Shown: one piece after another, positions 24,019 to 33,966 of the stretch
Layout: each line of letters starts with the position of its first letter
Position numbering within the stretch: the first letter of the stretch is position 1
NCBI RefSeq assembly: GCF_000194155.1
Contig: NZ_GL877879.1
Coordinates: 328,818 to 392,817, forward strand
Direction of reading: 5' to 3'
DNA: 64,000 bases
Origin: Saccharopolyspora spinosa NRRL 18395
Lineage (GTDB): Bacteria; Actinomycetota; Actinomycetes; Mycobacteriales; Pseudonocardiaceae
Notes under the pieces: model-generated
What the model saw: only the letters and a program-made list of their open reading frames with translations
What the model was told of the DNA's origin: nothing
Database searches by the model: none
Program-made: the position numbers and the translations under genes

Positions 24019-27000
24019 GTGCCCGAACCCCAGAACAGCGGGGGTGAGGTGTCCGAACCCGACGTCCGTGCGTCAACATCGGATAGCGAGAGCCCGACCC
24101 GAACCGATGCGTCGTCCCCGGACGGCTCGCAGCCGGACCGGCCTGCCGGAGACCAAGCCGCGGAGACGTCGGAGACCACCCCGCCCCGGACCGGAACCAG
24201 CCCGCCGACCGACGCCGTGACTTCGTCGAACGCCGCGGAATCCGAGGTCGCGGAGGCGAGCGGCGCGCCCCGGAAGCCGGCGGCGCGGGCCGATGCCGAT
24301 GAGACCACGGACACAGCCGCTGCGGCCGAGTCGTCGGAGGCAGCGACGGACTCGCCGGGCGAGACCGCCCGGCTGAAGACCGTTGATCGTGCTCCTGGCG
24401 GGGAGCGGGGCCGCGACAGCGCCGATCAGCCGGACGCCGAGGATTCCCCTTCACCGCAGGACGGTGCCGACTCCGAGCAGGCTGCCGTGCAGCAGACCGC
24501 CCGGCCGACGACCGTTGACGCCGAGGCCGACGGCACCGTCGAGGCCAAGGGGGCGGAGAAGGCCGACGCGGTCCAGGCGACCCAGCCGCCTGCAGCCGAC
24601 GGTGTCGGCACTGCGTCCGCGAAGGACGCTGTGGCCAGCGCGTCGAAGCCCGTCGCGGGAAGCCTCGGCGGAGAACCGGCGATGCCGACGTCCGCATCCG
24701 ATGCGGCCGAGGCTGATGGCCCGCCGGCCGAGGACCGGTCCGGACAAGGGGCTGGCGCCGATGACTCCGGAGAAGAGGTTGACGAAGCCGCCTCGAAGGC
24801 GGAGTCCGGCGAGCAGACCGATGGCGAGGTCGATCCCGGCGGCAAGTCCGAAGACAAGGCCGGCAACGCTGGCGAGGAGGCCGACGGCGGCAAGGCCGGC
24901 GCCTTGGCCGACGGCGAGTCCGGCGAGAAGGCCGAGAACCCGGGCACTGCTTCCGCTTCCGGCGCGGAGGCCAGCAGCGCGCCCCGCGGCACGGTCGAGG
25001 CCGCCGGAGCTGCAGCTGCACCCGAACGCGCTGAGAACGCAGCGGCCGTCGAGTCCGACGCCGCTGCCGGAGATTCCGAAGCGACAGCGGTTTCCGGCGC
25101 GGACTCTGGAACGGAAACCGGGGCGGACGCCGGAACGGCGGCTGAGTCCGCAGAGACGACCGCTGCCGCCGAAAGTTCCGACGCGGCAGCGACTTCCGGC
25201 TCCGACACCGAACGGGCCCCAAAAGAGGATTCCGGCGCGGACACCGAACCAGAAGCAGAAACCGGCGCGGAAGTCGAACTTGAAGCGGATTCCGGCGCTG
25301 ACGCGGAGTCCGCAACGGCAGCCGAGTCCACGGTTTCCGGCCCTGACGCAGGATCGGATTCCGGCGCGGACACCGAATCTGGAACGGAAACCGACACGCA
25401 CACCGGCTCCGACGCGCCTGCCGAAACTGGAACTGCTGCCGAAACTGGAACTGCTGCTGGATCTAACGACGCTGCTGGATCTGGGGCTGCTGCTGGATCT
25501 GGGGCGGTAGCCGACGCTGGGACGAAGACTGAACCAGTTCCCGCTGATGGGGCCGAGGGCACTGGTTCCGAGGCGGACGCGGAAGACGCCTCTGGAGCTG
25601 GTGCGGAAGCAGCTGCCGGGCCCACTGTCGATGCTGGTGCCGAGCCGGCGGACGATGCTGGTGCCGAGCCGGCCGACGATGCGGAGGCCAGGACCGAAAC
25701 GGCCGCAGACTCCGGGTCGGCCGGTGCTGGGACCAAGCCGGGAGAAGCTCCCGAGTCAGGAACGCGAACCGACGGCGGTCCTGATTCCCCCAAGGAATCC
25801 GCTGAAGCCGCTGTTGGGCCGAAGACCGCGGGTGCCGAATCCGCAACGTCGGCCGAGCCTGCCGGGGAAGCCACGGCAGGGGCCGGGGATGAAACGAGCA
25901 TTGCCCCGAAAGCTCGTACCGGGGCCAGTACCGGGGCCGCGTCGAGCGAGGAACCCGCTGCTGGGACTTCGCCCGGGGCAGCAGCCGCAGTCGCCGCCGG
26001 TGCGGCGGCAGGGACGACGACCGGGCCGGACGCCGGTCGCAAGCCAGGAACGGCGCGCGGCGAAGAGGAACCGGAGCGGGACGACTGGCCGACTGGTGAC
26101 GAGGTGCCGGATCCGGATGATCGGCCTGGCGACGTAGCGCCGGAGCTGAACGATCGGCCTGCCGGGGGCGAGGAGCCGGAGGCGGATGATCGGCCGACCG
26201 GCGACCAGGAGCGCATCGTCGAGCCGCCGGTCACCGCCGTCGAGCTGACGCAGCGGTTCTCGCCGATCACCGATGCGACGCCGCCGCGCAGCAACGTCGA
26301 GCAGACCCAGCAGATCAGCCGGGTCGAGCTCGCCGGGCCCGTCGAGCCGCCGCGCATCGACGAGACGCAGCAGATCCCGCGAGTCGCCGCCCGGCCCATC
26401 GACTCGACGCAGCAGATCGCGAAGCTCCCGGCGGAGACCGAGGCCGAGAAGACCACTCGGATCGACTTCAAGGACCTCGAAGCGCTGCGCGCCGTGGACC
26501 CGGGGCCTGCGACGCAGCACATCAAGCCCGTGCCGCCGGTCGCTCCCGCCGAGCAGACACAGCAGTTCGCCCGGCCGGACTTCGACGGCCCGCCGCCGCG
26601 CCCCGCGTCCGCCGCGGACTTCGCGGGCCTGACCGCCCCGCACGCCAAGCCGTCCGACGGTTCGCCGCAGGACTCGGCCGGCCTCACCCCGCCTGCTGCC
26701 GCTTCGCCAGCGGACTTCCCTGGCCTGACGCCGCCCCGGGCGCAGCCGCAGCGCATCCCGCCGCAACCCGCTTCGCCGGCGTACTTCGCCGGCCTCGCCG
26801 GGGCGAAGCCCGCTTCGCCGGCGGACTTCGCGGGCCTGACCGGATCGCGGGCGCAGCCGCAGCGCATCCCGCCGAGCGCCGAGCCCGTGCCGCCATTGGG
26901 CGAAGAACCGCCGAAGGCAGCGCCGCTGCATCGCCGTCGCCGGGGGCTGATCGCGGTCGCCGTGATCGTCGTCGTGCTGCTCGGGGCCGGCATCGCGTTC

Positions 27001-28299
27001 GGTCCGACGCTGGTCGACGCGCTGCTGAAAGCGCAGCTCGCCGATCCGCCTGCGCCGGTCCGGCTCAACCCGGCGATCAAGCCGCTCGACCAGAACGCGC
27101 CGCTGCCCACGAAGGCGGGCCTCGACAACGCTCTCGCCGGAGCGCTGAGCAACCCTGGTCTGGGCACCTTCGCCGGTGTGGTGCTGGACGCCCAGACAGG
27201 ACAGGTGCTGCGGCAGCAGAACGCCGGTCAGGTGATGGTCCCGGCGTCTACCGGGAAGCTGCTGGCCATGAGCGCGGCGCTGCTCGTCCTGGACCACGAC
27301 CAGCGGCTCACCACCAAGGTGGTGCGCGGCAGCCAACCGGGCACCGTGGTGCTGGTCGGCGGTGGTGACCTAACGCTGTCCACGCTGCCCGTCGGCAAGG
27401 AGTCGGTCTATCCGGGGGCCGCCCGGTTCGACGACCTGATCGCCCAGGCCCGGGCCGCGGCCGGGGGCGACGTGACGTCTGTGCTGGTGGACACCAGCCG
27501 GTACACCGGACCCGGCCTCGCGCCGGGCTGGCTGCCGCAGGACGTGGCCGGCGGGATGATGGCGCCGATGGAACCGGTGATGTTGGACGGGGGCCGGGAC
27601 GACCCGACCAAGGACTACAGCCCCCGGACCTCGACCCCGGCGATGGAGGCCGCGCAGCGGCTCGCCGCCGGGCTCGGCGCGACGCAGGTGTCGAAGGGCG
27701 TGGCGCCGCCGAACGCGCAGGTCCTCGCCCAGGTGCAGTCGCCGACCGTGCAGGAGATGGTCGACATCGCGATGCAGCACTCGGACAACTTGCTCGCCGA
27801 GGCGCTGGCGCGCGAGGTGGCCATCGCAACCGGCAACGCCCCGTCGTTCGGGGGCTCGGCCAAGGCGGTGCGCGATGTGCTGGCGCAGCACGGCTTCGAC
27901 GTCACCGGCACGACCATGTCCGACGGCAGCGGGTTGTCCCTGGACGATCGGACCACGCCCAAGCTGCTCTCCGCGCTGCTGGCCTCGGCGACCGCCCCGG
28001 CGAGCCCGGAGGGCGGACTGGCACCACAGTCGGCGAAGCTGCGCGGGCTGCTCACCGGGATGCCGATCGCCGGTGGCAGCGGCAGCCTGAGCGACCGTTA
28101 CGGCGGGAGCCCCGGCCAGGGCTGGGTGCGGGCGAAGACCGGCACCCTGAACGGCGTCAACAGCCTGGCCGGCACGGTGGTGACGAAGGACGGCAGGCTG
28201 CTGGTGTTCGCGCTCATGTCCAACGGCACGAGCCCAGCGGTCGCCAGGCCCGCGCTGGACGGCGTGGCCGAAGCCCTGCGCGGCTGCGGCTGCCGCTGA
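24019..28299 (+). CDS. PBP4-type D-Ala-D-Ala carboxypeptidase with a ~970-residue disordered N-terminal extension
   Basis: A 1426-residue product; GTG at 24019 follows GAGGAGGAGC. Residues 1 to about 750 are Ala, Glu, Asp, Gly, Ser and Thr low-complexity ([20 protein letters not shown]). About 750-970 adds spaced TQQI/TQQF motifs ([37 protein letters not shown]) and '[18 protein letters not shown]' repeats. A basic RRRRG precedes one helix, [20 protein letters not shown] (from about 977). The peptidase S13 domain (about 1020-1426) shows SxxK at Ser1077 (ASTGK), SDN at 1255-1257 and KTG at 1373-1375. It should act on peptidoglycan outside the membrane, with the long tail in the cytosol. Mycobacterial counterparts in this position are about 460 residues. 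Confidence 0.85.
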   Translation: MPEPQNSGGEVSEPDVRASTSDSESPTRTDASSPDGSQPDRPAGDQAAETSETTPPRTGTSPPTDAVTSSNAAESEVAEASGAPRKPAARADADETTDTAAAAESSEAATDSPGETARLKTVDRAPGGERGRDSADQPDAEDSPSPQDGADSEQAAVQQTARPTTVDAEADGTVEAKGAEKADAVQATQPPAADGVGTASAKDAVASASKPVAGSLGGEPAMPTSASDAAEADGPPAEDRSGQGAGADDSGEEVDEAASKAESGEQTDGEVDPGGKSEDKAGNAGEEADGGKAGALADGESGEKAENPGTASASGAEASSAPRGTVEAAGAAAAPERAENAAAVESDAAAGDSEATAVSGADSGTETGADAGTAAESAETTAAAESSDAAATSGSDTERAPKEDSGADTEPEAETGAEVELEADSGADAESATAAESTVSGPDAGSDSGADTESGTETDTHTGSDAPAETGTAAETGTAAGSNDAAGSGAAAGSGAVADAGTKTEPVPADGAEGTGSEADAEDASGAGAEAAAGPTVDAGAEPADDAGAEPADDAEARTETAADSGSAGAGTKPGEAPESGTRTDGGPDSPKESAEAAVGPKTAGAESATSAEPAGEATAGAGDETSIAPKARTGASTGAASSEEPAAGTSPGAAAAVAAGAAAGTTTGPDAGRKPGTARGEEEPERDDWPTGDEVPDPDDRPGDVAPELNDRPAGGEEPEADDRPTGDQERIVEPPVTAVELTQRFSPITDATPPRSNVEQTQQISRVELAGPVEPPRIDETQQIPRVAARPIDSTQQIAKLPAETEAEKTTRIDFKDLEALRAVDPGPATQHIKPVPPVAPAEQTQQFARPDFDGPPPRPASAADFAGLTAPHAKPSDGSPQDSAGLTPPAAASPADFPGLTPPRAQPQRIPPQPASPAYFAGLAGAKPASPADFAGLTGSRAQPQRIPPSAEPVPPLGEEPPKAAPLHRRRRGLIAVAVIVVVLLGAGIAFGPTLVDALLKAQLADPPAPVRLNPAIKPLDQNAPLPTKAGLDNALAGALSNPGLGTFAGVVLDAQTGQVLRQQNAGQVMVPASTGKLLAMSAALLVLDHDQRLTTKVVRGSQPGTVVLVGGGDLTLSTLPVGKESVYPGAARFDDLIAQARAAAGGDVTSVLVDTSRYTGPGLAPGWLPQDVAGGMMAPMEPVMLDGGRDDPTKDYSPRTSTPAMEAAQRLAAGLGATQVSKGVAPPNAQVLAQVQSPTVQEMVDIAMQHSDNLLAEALAREVAIATGNAPSFGGSAKAVRDVLAQHGFDVTGTTMSDGSGLSLDDRTTPKLLSALLASATAPASPEGGLAPQSAKLRGLLTGMPIAGGSGSLSDRYGGSPGQGWVRAKTGTLNGVNSLAGTVVTKDGRLLVFALMSNGTSPAVARPALDGVAEALRGCGCR

Positions 28300-28330
28300 C
28301 CGACGCACGGATGTTTTCGCAGGTCAGGCA

Positions 28331-28395
28331 CCGTGAGTGCGCTCGGGCGCGATGGCGCCCACCACCACGCGCGGTCATTGACCAGCAGAAACGGT
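28331..28395. repeat. Dispersed hairpin repeat, copy 2
   Basis: CCGTGAGTGCGCTCGGGCGC begins it and CATTGACCAGCAGAAACGG ends it. Ends and length match the copies at 18020, 36819 and 53482, though its stem is poorer. It follows the stop of the PBP4-type gene by about 30 bp. Confidence 0.6.
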
Positions 28396-28465
28396 GCGTG
28401 GCTCAGCAGATGTGGCCTCGAAAGTGAGGTACCTGCGGGGCTGTGGGCGGGGTACGGTCGGTCGT

Positions 28466-29590
28466 GTGAACGCCCGACCTTCCACCCTGTCCCCGTCCCC
28501 GGACCGGGGCACCACCGGGGAGCATCGGGCGCTGGACTGGAACGTCGCCGTCGCCACCGCGGTCCGGCTGATGAAGCCGGGGCCGGAGGTGCCCCGGTCG
28601 GAAGCCGAGCAGGCGGTGCGCTCGCTGCGGCAGTTCAGCGTCGAAGCCGAATCCCACGTCCGCGAGCTGACCGGCCTGGGCCAGCACCTGCCGATCGCCG
28701 AGGGGGACGTCGTCGACCGGCCCGCCTGGGTGCGCGGCGCCGCGGACGGCCTCGCCGAACTCACCGACGCCGCACTGTCCACAGCGGACTCTCAGGTGCT
28801 GCGGGGCAACGACCTCTTCGGCGGCATCAGCGCGCGCGGCGCGGGGGTGCAGGCCGGGGTGGTGCTCGCCTACCTGGGCGGCAAGGTGCTCGGCCAGTTC
28901 GACCCGTACGGCGAATCCGGCGTCGCCGGGCAGCACGGCCGGCTGCTGCTGGTGGCGCCGAACATTGTCGCGGCGCAGAAGTCCCTCGGGGTGCCCGGCG
29001 ACGACTTCCGGATGTGGGTGTGCCTGCACGAGTCGACGCACCGGCTGCAGTTCAACGCGGTGCCGTGGCTGCGCGAGCACTTCGCGGAAAGCCTGGGCAC
29101 GCTGCTTGCGGAGATGGAGGGCACGACCGGTGAGCTGCTGACCCGGCTGCCTGCGGTGCTGCGGGAAGCCCGCTCGACCCGCTCCAGCAGCGACTCCAGC
29201 CCGGGCATGCTCGGGGTGATCGAGCTGCTGCAGACGCCGAGCCAGCGGGCCGCGCTGGACCGCATCATCGCCATCTCCACGCTGCTGGAAGGCCACGCCG
29301 ACCACGTGATGGACGCGGTGGGTCCGCGGGTGGTGCCCAGCGTGGCCACCATTCGCCAGCGCTTCACGGAGCGCCGGAAGGGCGGCGGCCTCCTCGACCG
29401 GGTGCTGCGCAGCCTGCTCGGGGTGGATGCGAAGATCCGCCAGTACGCGCAGGGCGCGGCGTTCGCCCGGCACGTCGTGGACGCCATCGGGATGGCCGAC
29501 TTCAACGCGATCTGGACGTCCCCGGACCACCTGCCGACCCGCGCCGAGATCAGCGACCCGGCAGCCTGGATCCGCCGGGTCCACGGCTGA
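28466..29590 (+). CDS. DUF2342 zincin-like metallopeptidase (F420-associated family)
   Basis: 374 residues from the GTG at 28466; upstream starts at 28394 exist, so the N-terminus is uncertain. The protein belongs to the actinobacterial DUF2342/zincin family: RALDWNVAVATAVRLMKPGP near the start, the metal site VCLHESTHRLQFNAVPWLRE (HExxH) near the middle and GLLDRVLRSLLGVDAKIRQY, QYAQGAAFARHVVDAIGMAD towards the end. Function is unproven; HExxH argues for a zinc-dependent hydrolase in the cytosol. It keeps the mycobacterial order between the PBP4-like gene and tilS. Confidence 0.85.
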   Translation: MNARPSTLSPSPDRGTTGEHRALDWNVAVATAVRLMKPGPEVPRSEAEQAVRSLRQFSVEAESHVRELTGLGQHLPIAEGDVVDRPAWVRGAADGLAELTDAALSTADSQVLRGNDLFGGISARGAGVQAGVVLAYLGGKVLGQFDPYGESGVAGQHGRLLLVAPNIVAAQKSLGVPGDDFRMWVCLHESTHRLQFNAVPWLREHFAESLGTLLAEMEGTTGELLTRLPAVLREARSTRSSSDSSPGMLGVIELLQTPSQRAALDRIIAISTLLEGHADHVMDAVGPRVVPSVATIRQRFTERRKGGGLLDRVLRSLLGVDAKIRQYAQGAAFARHVVDAIGMADFNAIWTSPDHLPTRAEISDPAAWIRRVHG

Positions 29591-29616
29591 CCCGGGTCCG
29601 CCGGGAGGGTGACTTC

Positions 29617-29656
29617 GATTTCAATGGAAATCAGAGGTGCGATTTCCATTGAAATC
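29617..29656. repeat. Double palindrome, copy 1 (GATTTCAATGGAAATC family)
   Basis: GATTTCAATGGAAATC (29617-29632) and its exact reverse complement (29641-29656) are separated by 8 bp. Each arm is itself nearly palindromic (GATTTC...GAAATC), so the sequence can fold as one long hairpin or as two small ones. It lies between the zincin gene and tilS. Related copies are at 41394-41441 and 41494-41533. Confidence 0.8.
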
Positions 29657-29676
29657 GCACGCGGGAGAATAGCGGC

Positions 29677-30668
29677 GTGCCGCCGCCCGATCCCGCCGTC
29701 AGCGCCGTTCGCGGCGCGCTCCGGCGCCTGCTCGGCTCCGCCGAGGCGGCGCCGTTTCGCGGCGCTCCGCTGGCGGTCGCGTGCTCCGGCGGCGCGGACT
29801 CGCTGGCGCCCGCGCCGCTGCCGCCTCGCACGTCGCTCGCCGCGAGGGCGTCGCGGTGCATGGTCTGGTCGTGGACCACGGGCTCCAGGTCGGCTCCGCC
29901 GACGTCGCCGACCGCGCCGCCGAGCAGCTCCGCGGTCTGGGCTGCTCGGCCCGGGTGATCGAGGTCGAGGTCGGGCGCGGCGGTGGGCTTGAGGCTGCTG
30001 CACGTCGCGCGCGCTACGCGGCGCTGCGCGCGGAGCGCCCGCCGGGTTCGTTGGTGCTGCTCGGACACACCCTCGATGACCAGGCCGAAACCGTGCTGCT
30101 CGGGCTCGGGCGGGGTTCGGGGGCTCGGTCGATCGCCGGGATGCGGCCGGTGGATCCGCCGTGGGCGCGCCCGTTCCTGAGCGTCCGCCGGGCCACGACC
30201 GAGGCCGCCTGCGCGGCGCTCGGCCTGGAGCCGTGGCTGGACCCGCACAACTCCGATGCGCGTTTCACGCGTGTGCGGTTGCGCACAGAAGTCCTTCCGC
30301 TGCTTGAAGATGCATTGCAGGGCGGGGTGCGGGAGGCGCTCGCGCGCACCGCTCGGCAGCTGCGTGAGGACGCCGACGCGCTGGACTCGCTGGCCGCCGA
30401 GGTGCGCGGTCGCGTCGAGGCCGGTGAGGTGCTCGATGCCGTGGCATTGCAGGAAGTTCCGGGCGCGCTGCGGCGCCGGGTGCTGCGGGTGTGGTTACTG
30501 GAGCGCGGGATCCCGGAGATCACCGACGAACACCTGCGCGCGGCGGACGCGTTGGTGTCCGACTGGCGCGGCCAAGGCGGGCCCGCCTTGCCAGGCGACT
30601 TTGTGCTGCGCCGGGCGCATGGCACGCTTTTGGTGGAAGCGGCGGGTTGCAAGCCGCCGAATGGTTGA
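29677..30668 (+). pseudogene. tilS: tRNA(Ile)-lysidine synthase, apparently frameshifted
   Basis: The GTG at 29677 begins VPPPDPAVSAVRGALRRLLG and reaches the PP-loop ATP motif VACSGGADSLA. The frame then changes, and the other frame continues ASHVARREGVAVHGLVVDHG, LVLLGHTLDDQAETVLLGLG and WLDPHNSDARFTRVRLRTEV to a stop at 30668. One inserted or lost base at about 29805-29825 explains it. TilS modifies the wobble C of tRNA-Ile(CAU) to lysidine and is normally essential, so a sequencing or assembly error is more likely than loss. Gene order (tilS-hpt-ftsH) is conserved. The reconstructed length is about 330 residues, normal for actinobacteria. Confidence 0.85.
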
Positions 30669-30757
30669 CGGGACGCCGAGGCGTTCGGTTCGGGCGGCTG
30701 GGTTACCAGCGCCGGGAACCGGTGTCCCGTCGATTCGACAAGAGGGGAAGCCGGGCC

Positions 30758-31312
30758 GTGTACGACGGCGACATCGCTTCTGTGCTCATCACCGAGCAGC
30801 AGATCAACGACAAGGTCACCGAGCTGGCAAAGCAGGTCGACGAGGACTACCAGGACGCGGGTGGTGATTTGCTGCTGGTCGGTGTGCTCAAGGGCGCGGT
30901 CATGTTCATGACCGACTTCGCGCGGGCGCTGCCCCAGCCGGCCCAGCTGGAGTTCATGGCGGTCAGCTCCTACGGCTCGTCCACCTCGTCGTCCGGCGTG
31001 GTGCGCATCCTCAAGGACCTCGACCGGGACATCGCCAACCGGCACGTGCTGATCGTCGAGGACATCATCGACTCCGGGCTGACGCTGTCCTGGCTGTTAA
31101 AGAACCTGAGTTCGCGCAATCCCGCCTCGCTGGAGGTGTGCACCCTGCTGCGCAAGCCCGACGCGGTGCAGGTGGACGTCCCGGTGAAGTACGTGGGCTT
31201 CGACATCCCGAACGAGTTCGTGGTCGGGTACGGGCTGGACTATGCCGAGCGCTACCGTGACCTGCCTTACATCGGCACGCTCGATCCGAAGGTTTACACG
31301 TCCGGCGTGTGA
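30758..31312 (+). CDS. hpt: Hypoxanthine phosphoribosyltransferase
   Basis: 184 residues from GTG at 30758 ([20 protein letters not shown]) after AGAGGGGAAG. The type I PRTase signature is present: the PRPP loop [20 protein letters not shown] (EDIIDSG), an early [18 protein letters not shown] and the C-terminal [33 protein letters not shown]. It salvages hypoxanthine and guanine to IMP and GMP. Longer readings from 30491 add non-family residues. It sits between tilS and ftsH, the usual order in many bacteria. Confidence 0.93.
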   Translation: MYDGDIASVLITEQQINDKVTELAKQVDEDYQDAGGDLLLVGVLKGAVMFMTDFARALPQPAQLEFMAVSSYGSSTSSSGVVRILKDLDRDIANRHVLIVEDIIDSGLTLSWLLKNLSSRNPASLEVCTLLRKPDAVQVDVPVKYVGFDIPNEFVVGYGLDYAERYRDLPYIGTLDPKVYTSGV

Positions 31313-31538
31313 GCCGGGAGCGGCCGGGCAGGCGTGTCCGGTTCGGCCCTCCCGCCCCATTGCGCCCCGGTGGCCGAGTACGCTGAGCGTCCTGCGTCAG
31401 CTCGGCATGGTCGTGCCCTCGCATCGGCCGGTACGCTGGTCTGAAGGGGTTGACGGCGATGACGAAGTATGTCTACCAACAGCCGTTGCCCGAAGTGACA
31501 GTCAGGGAGGGTCGAGGCCGCCCGACGGCCGCAAGTGA

Positions 31539-33911
31539 ATGGACCGAAAGCGCCTGCTCCGCAACCCGCTGCTGTGGATCCTGACAGCGTTTCTGCTGAT
31601 CTACGCGTTCAGCGTGCTCTTTGACGAGACTCGCTCCTACCGCGAGGTCTCCACCTCGCAGGCCCTGGAACAGATCGCCCAGGGCAAGGTCAAGGAAGCG
31701 ACCATCGAGGACAAGGAGCAGCGGGTTCGGCTGACCCTCAACCCCGGCCAAGGCTTCCAGGGCAGCGAACAGCTGATCGCGCAGTACCCGGCCGGTGCCA
31801 CCGACCAGGTGGTCGCCGAGATCCGCAATGCGCACGTGCCGACGTGGAACACCAAGGTCACCCAGGACTCGTTCTGGGTGCAGATGCTGTTCTACCTCGT
31901 CCCGATCGGCCTGCTCGTGCTGCTGCTGATGTGGATGATGAACAACGTCCAGGGCGGCGGTAACCGCGTCCTGAACTTCGGCAAGTCCAAGGCCAAGCAG
32001 CTCACCAAGGACATGCCCAAGACGATGTTCTCGGACGTCGCGGGTGCCGACGAGGCCGTCGAGGAACTGCACGAGATCAAGGACTTCCTGCAGAACCCCG
32101 GCCGCTACCAGGCCCTCGGTGCCAAGATCCCGAAGGGCGTCCTGCTGTACGGCCCGCCGGGCACCGGTAAGACGCTGCTCGCCCGAGCCGTCGCCGGTGA
32201 GGCCGGTGTGCCGTTCTACTCGATTTCCGGTTCCGACTTCGTCGAGATGTTCGTCGGTGTCGGTGCCTCCCGCGTCCGCGACCTGTTCGAACAGGCCAAG
32301 CAGAACGCGCCGTGCATCATCTTCGTCGACGAGATCGACGCGGTCGGCCGCCAGCGCGGCGCCGGCCTCGGCGGTGGGCACGACGAGCGGGAGCAGACCC
32401 TCAACCAGCTGCTGGTCGAGATGGACGGCTTCGACTCGCGCGGCGGCATCATCCTGATCGCCGCGACGAACCGGCCGGACATCCTGGACCCGGCGCTGCT
32501 GCGCCCGGGCCGCTTCGACCGGCAGATCCCGGTGTCCGCGCCGGACATGCGCGGTCGCCGCGCGATCCTGAACGTGCACTCCAAGGGCAAGCCGTTGGCG
32601 CAGGACGCTGACCTGGACAGCCTGGCCAAGCGCACCGTCGGGTTCTCCGGCGCCGACCTGGAGAACGTGGTCAACGAGGCCGCCCTGCTCACCGCGCGGG
32701 AGAACGGCCAGCTGATCACGGCCGCCGCGCTGGAGGAAGCGGTCGATCGCGTGATCGGCGGCCCGCGCCGGAAGAGCAAGATCATTTCGGAGCGGGACAA
32801 GAAGATCACCGCCTACCACGAGGGTGGGCACGCGCTGGCCGCCTGGGCGATGCCCGACCTCGAGCCGGTGTACAAGCTGACGATCCTGCCGCGCGGTCGC
32901 ACCGGCGGGCACGCCCTCGTCGTCCCCGAAGACGACAAGGACATGATGACCCGCTCGGAGATGATCGCCCGCCTGGTGTTCGCGCTGGGTGGCCGCTCCG
33001 CCGAGGAGCTGGTCTTCCACGAGCCGACCACGGGTGCGTCCAGCGACATCGAGCAGGCCACCAAGATCGCCCGCGCGATGGTCACCGAGTACGGCATGAC
33101 CGCCCGGCTGGGCGCGGTCAAGTACGGCAAGGAAGAGGGTGACCCCTTCCTCGGCCGTACCGCCGGTCAGCAGCCGAACTACTCGCTGGAAGTGGCGCAC
33201 GAGATCGACGAGGAGGTGCGCCGGCTGATCGAGGCCGCGCACACCGAGGCGTGGGAGGTGCTCAACACCTACCGCGACGTGCTCGACGACGTCGTGCTGG
33301 AGCTCATCGACAAGGAGACGCTGAACCGCAAGGACCTGGAGCGGATCTTCGCCCGAGTGCAGAAGCGCCCCAGGATCACCGCGTTCAACGACTTCGGTGG
33401 TCGCACTCCGTCGGACAAGCCGCCGATCAAGACCGCTGGCGAGCTGGCCAAGGAGCGCGGCGAGCCGTGGCCCCCGGTCAAGGAGGAGCCGACTCCGACG
33501 CCGTCCCCGGCGGGTGCAGCGGGCAACCAGAACGGTGCTCCGCCGCACCACGAGCAGCCGACCCCGGCCGGTGCCGGTGCGGGTGCGCACCAGGGCGCGG
33601 TGCAGTTCCAGAACCCGAACCAGGGGCAGCAGCAGTCGGGCCAGCACGGCCAGGTGCCGCAGGCGGTTCCGCCGAACTACGGCGCGCCGCCCGGGTGGAC
33701 CCCGGCGACCAACCCGTCCGGTTCGAGCTACCCCGGTGGGGGCGGCGGCCAGTACAACTGGACCCCGTCCTGGGAGCGCGGGCAGCAGGCTCCGGCCGAG
33801 CACCCGGCACCGCAGCAGGGCGAGCCGAAGGCGGAGGAAGCCCCGCGGCCCAACCCCGAGACGGGCCAGGACTCGGCTCAGGACAACGGCAGCGGCAACT
33901 CCAGCCGCTGA
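31539..33911 (+). CDS. ftsH: ATP-dependent membrane zinc protease FtsH
   Basis: 790 residues. Two helices ([39 protein letters not shown]) flank a short external domain. The AAA+ domain has Walker A GPPGTGKT at about 205-212, Walker [14 protein letters not shown] and the [23 protein letters not shown]. The M41 protease site HEGGH is at 427-431. Residues beyond about 630 form a Pro-, Gln- and Gly-rich tail ([19 protein letters not shown]), common in actinobacterial FtsH and probably disordered. It degrades misassembled membrane proteins and short-lived regulators. It precedes the folate operon, as in mycobacteria. Confidence 0.96.
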   Translation: MDRKRLLRNPLLWILTAFLLIYAFSVLFDETRSYREVSTSQALEQIAQGKVKEATIEDKEQRVRLTLNPGQGFQGSEQLIAQYPAGATDQVVAEIRNAHVPTWNTKVTQDSFWVQMLFYLVPIGLLVLLLMWMMNNVQGGGNRVLNFGKSKAKQLTKDMPKTMFSDVAGADEAVEELHEIKDFLQNPGRYQALGAKIPKGVLLYGPPGTGKTLLARAVAGEAGVPFYSISGSDFVEMFVGVGASRVRDLFEQAKQNAPCIIFVDEIDAVGRQRGAGLGGGHDEREQTLNQLLVEMDGFDSRGGIILIAATNRPDILDPALLRPGRFDRQIPVSAPDMRGRRAILNVHSKGKPLAQDADLDSLAKRTVGFSGADLENVVNEAALLTARENGQLITAAALEEAVDRVIGGPRRKSKIISERDKKITAYHEGGHALAAWAMPDLEPVYKLTILPRGRTGGHALVVPEDDKDMMTRSEMIARLVFALGGRSAEELVFHEPTTGASSDIEQATKIARAMVTEYGMTARLGAVKYGKEEGDPFLGRTAGQQPNYSLEVAHEIDEEVRRLIEAAHTEAWEVLNTYRDVLDDVVLELIDKETLNRKDLERIFARVQKRPRITAFNDFGGRTPSDKPPIKTAGELAKERGEPWPPVKEEPTPTPSPAGAAGNQNGAPPHHEQPTPAGAGAGAHQGAVQFQNPNQGQQQSGQHGQVPQAVPPNYGAPPGWTPATNPSGSSYPGGGGGQYNWTPSWERGQQAPAEHPAPQQGEPKAEEAPRPNPETGQDSAQDNGSGNSSR

Positions 33912-33966
33912 TCACTCCGGTGCACTCGGCGCCTCCGGGCGCCTCAGCCGGTGGAGGAAAGACAAA

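Noticed and set aside
24426-27336. Very long open frames (913 and 526 codons) on the minus strand opposite the PBP4-type gene
   Set aside because: They mirror the codon bias of the GC-rich repetitive gene; the products are low-complexity, no ribosome site stands out and the plus-strand frame contains the enzyme motifs.
31473-33803. 776-codon minus-strand frame opposite ftsH
   Set aside because: Shadow of the strongly conserved ftsH coding strand.
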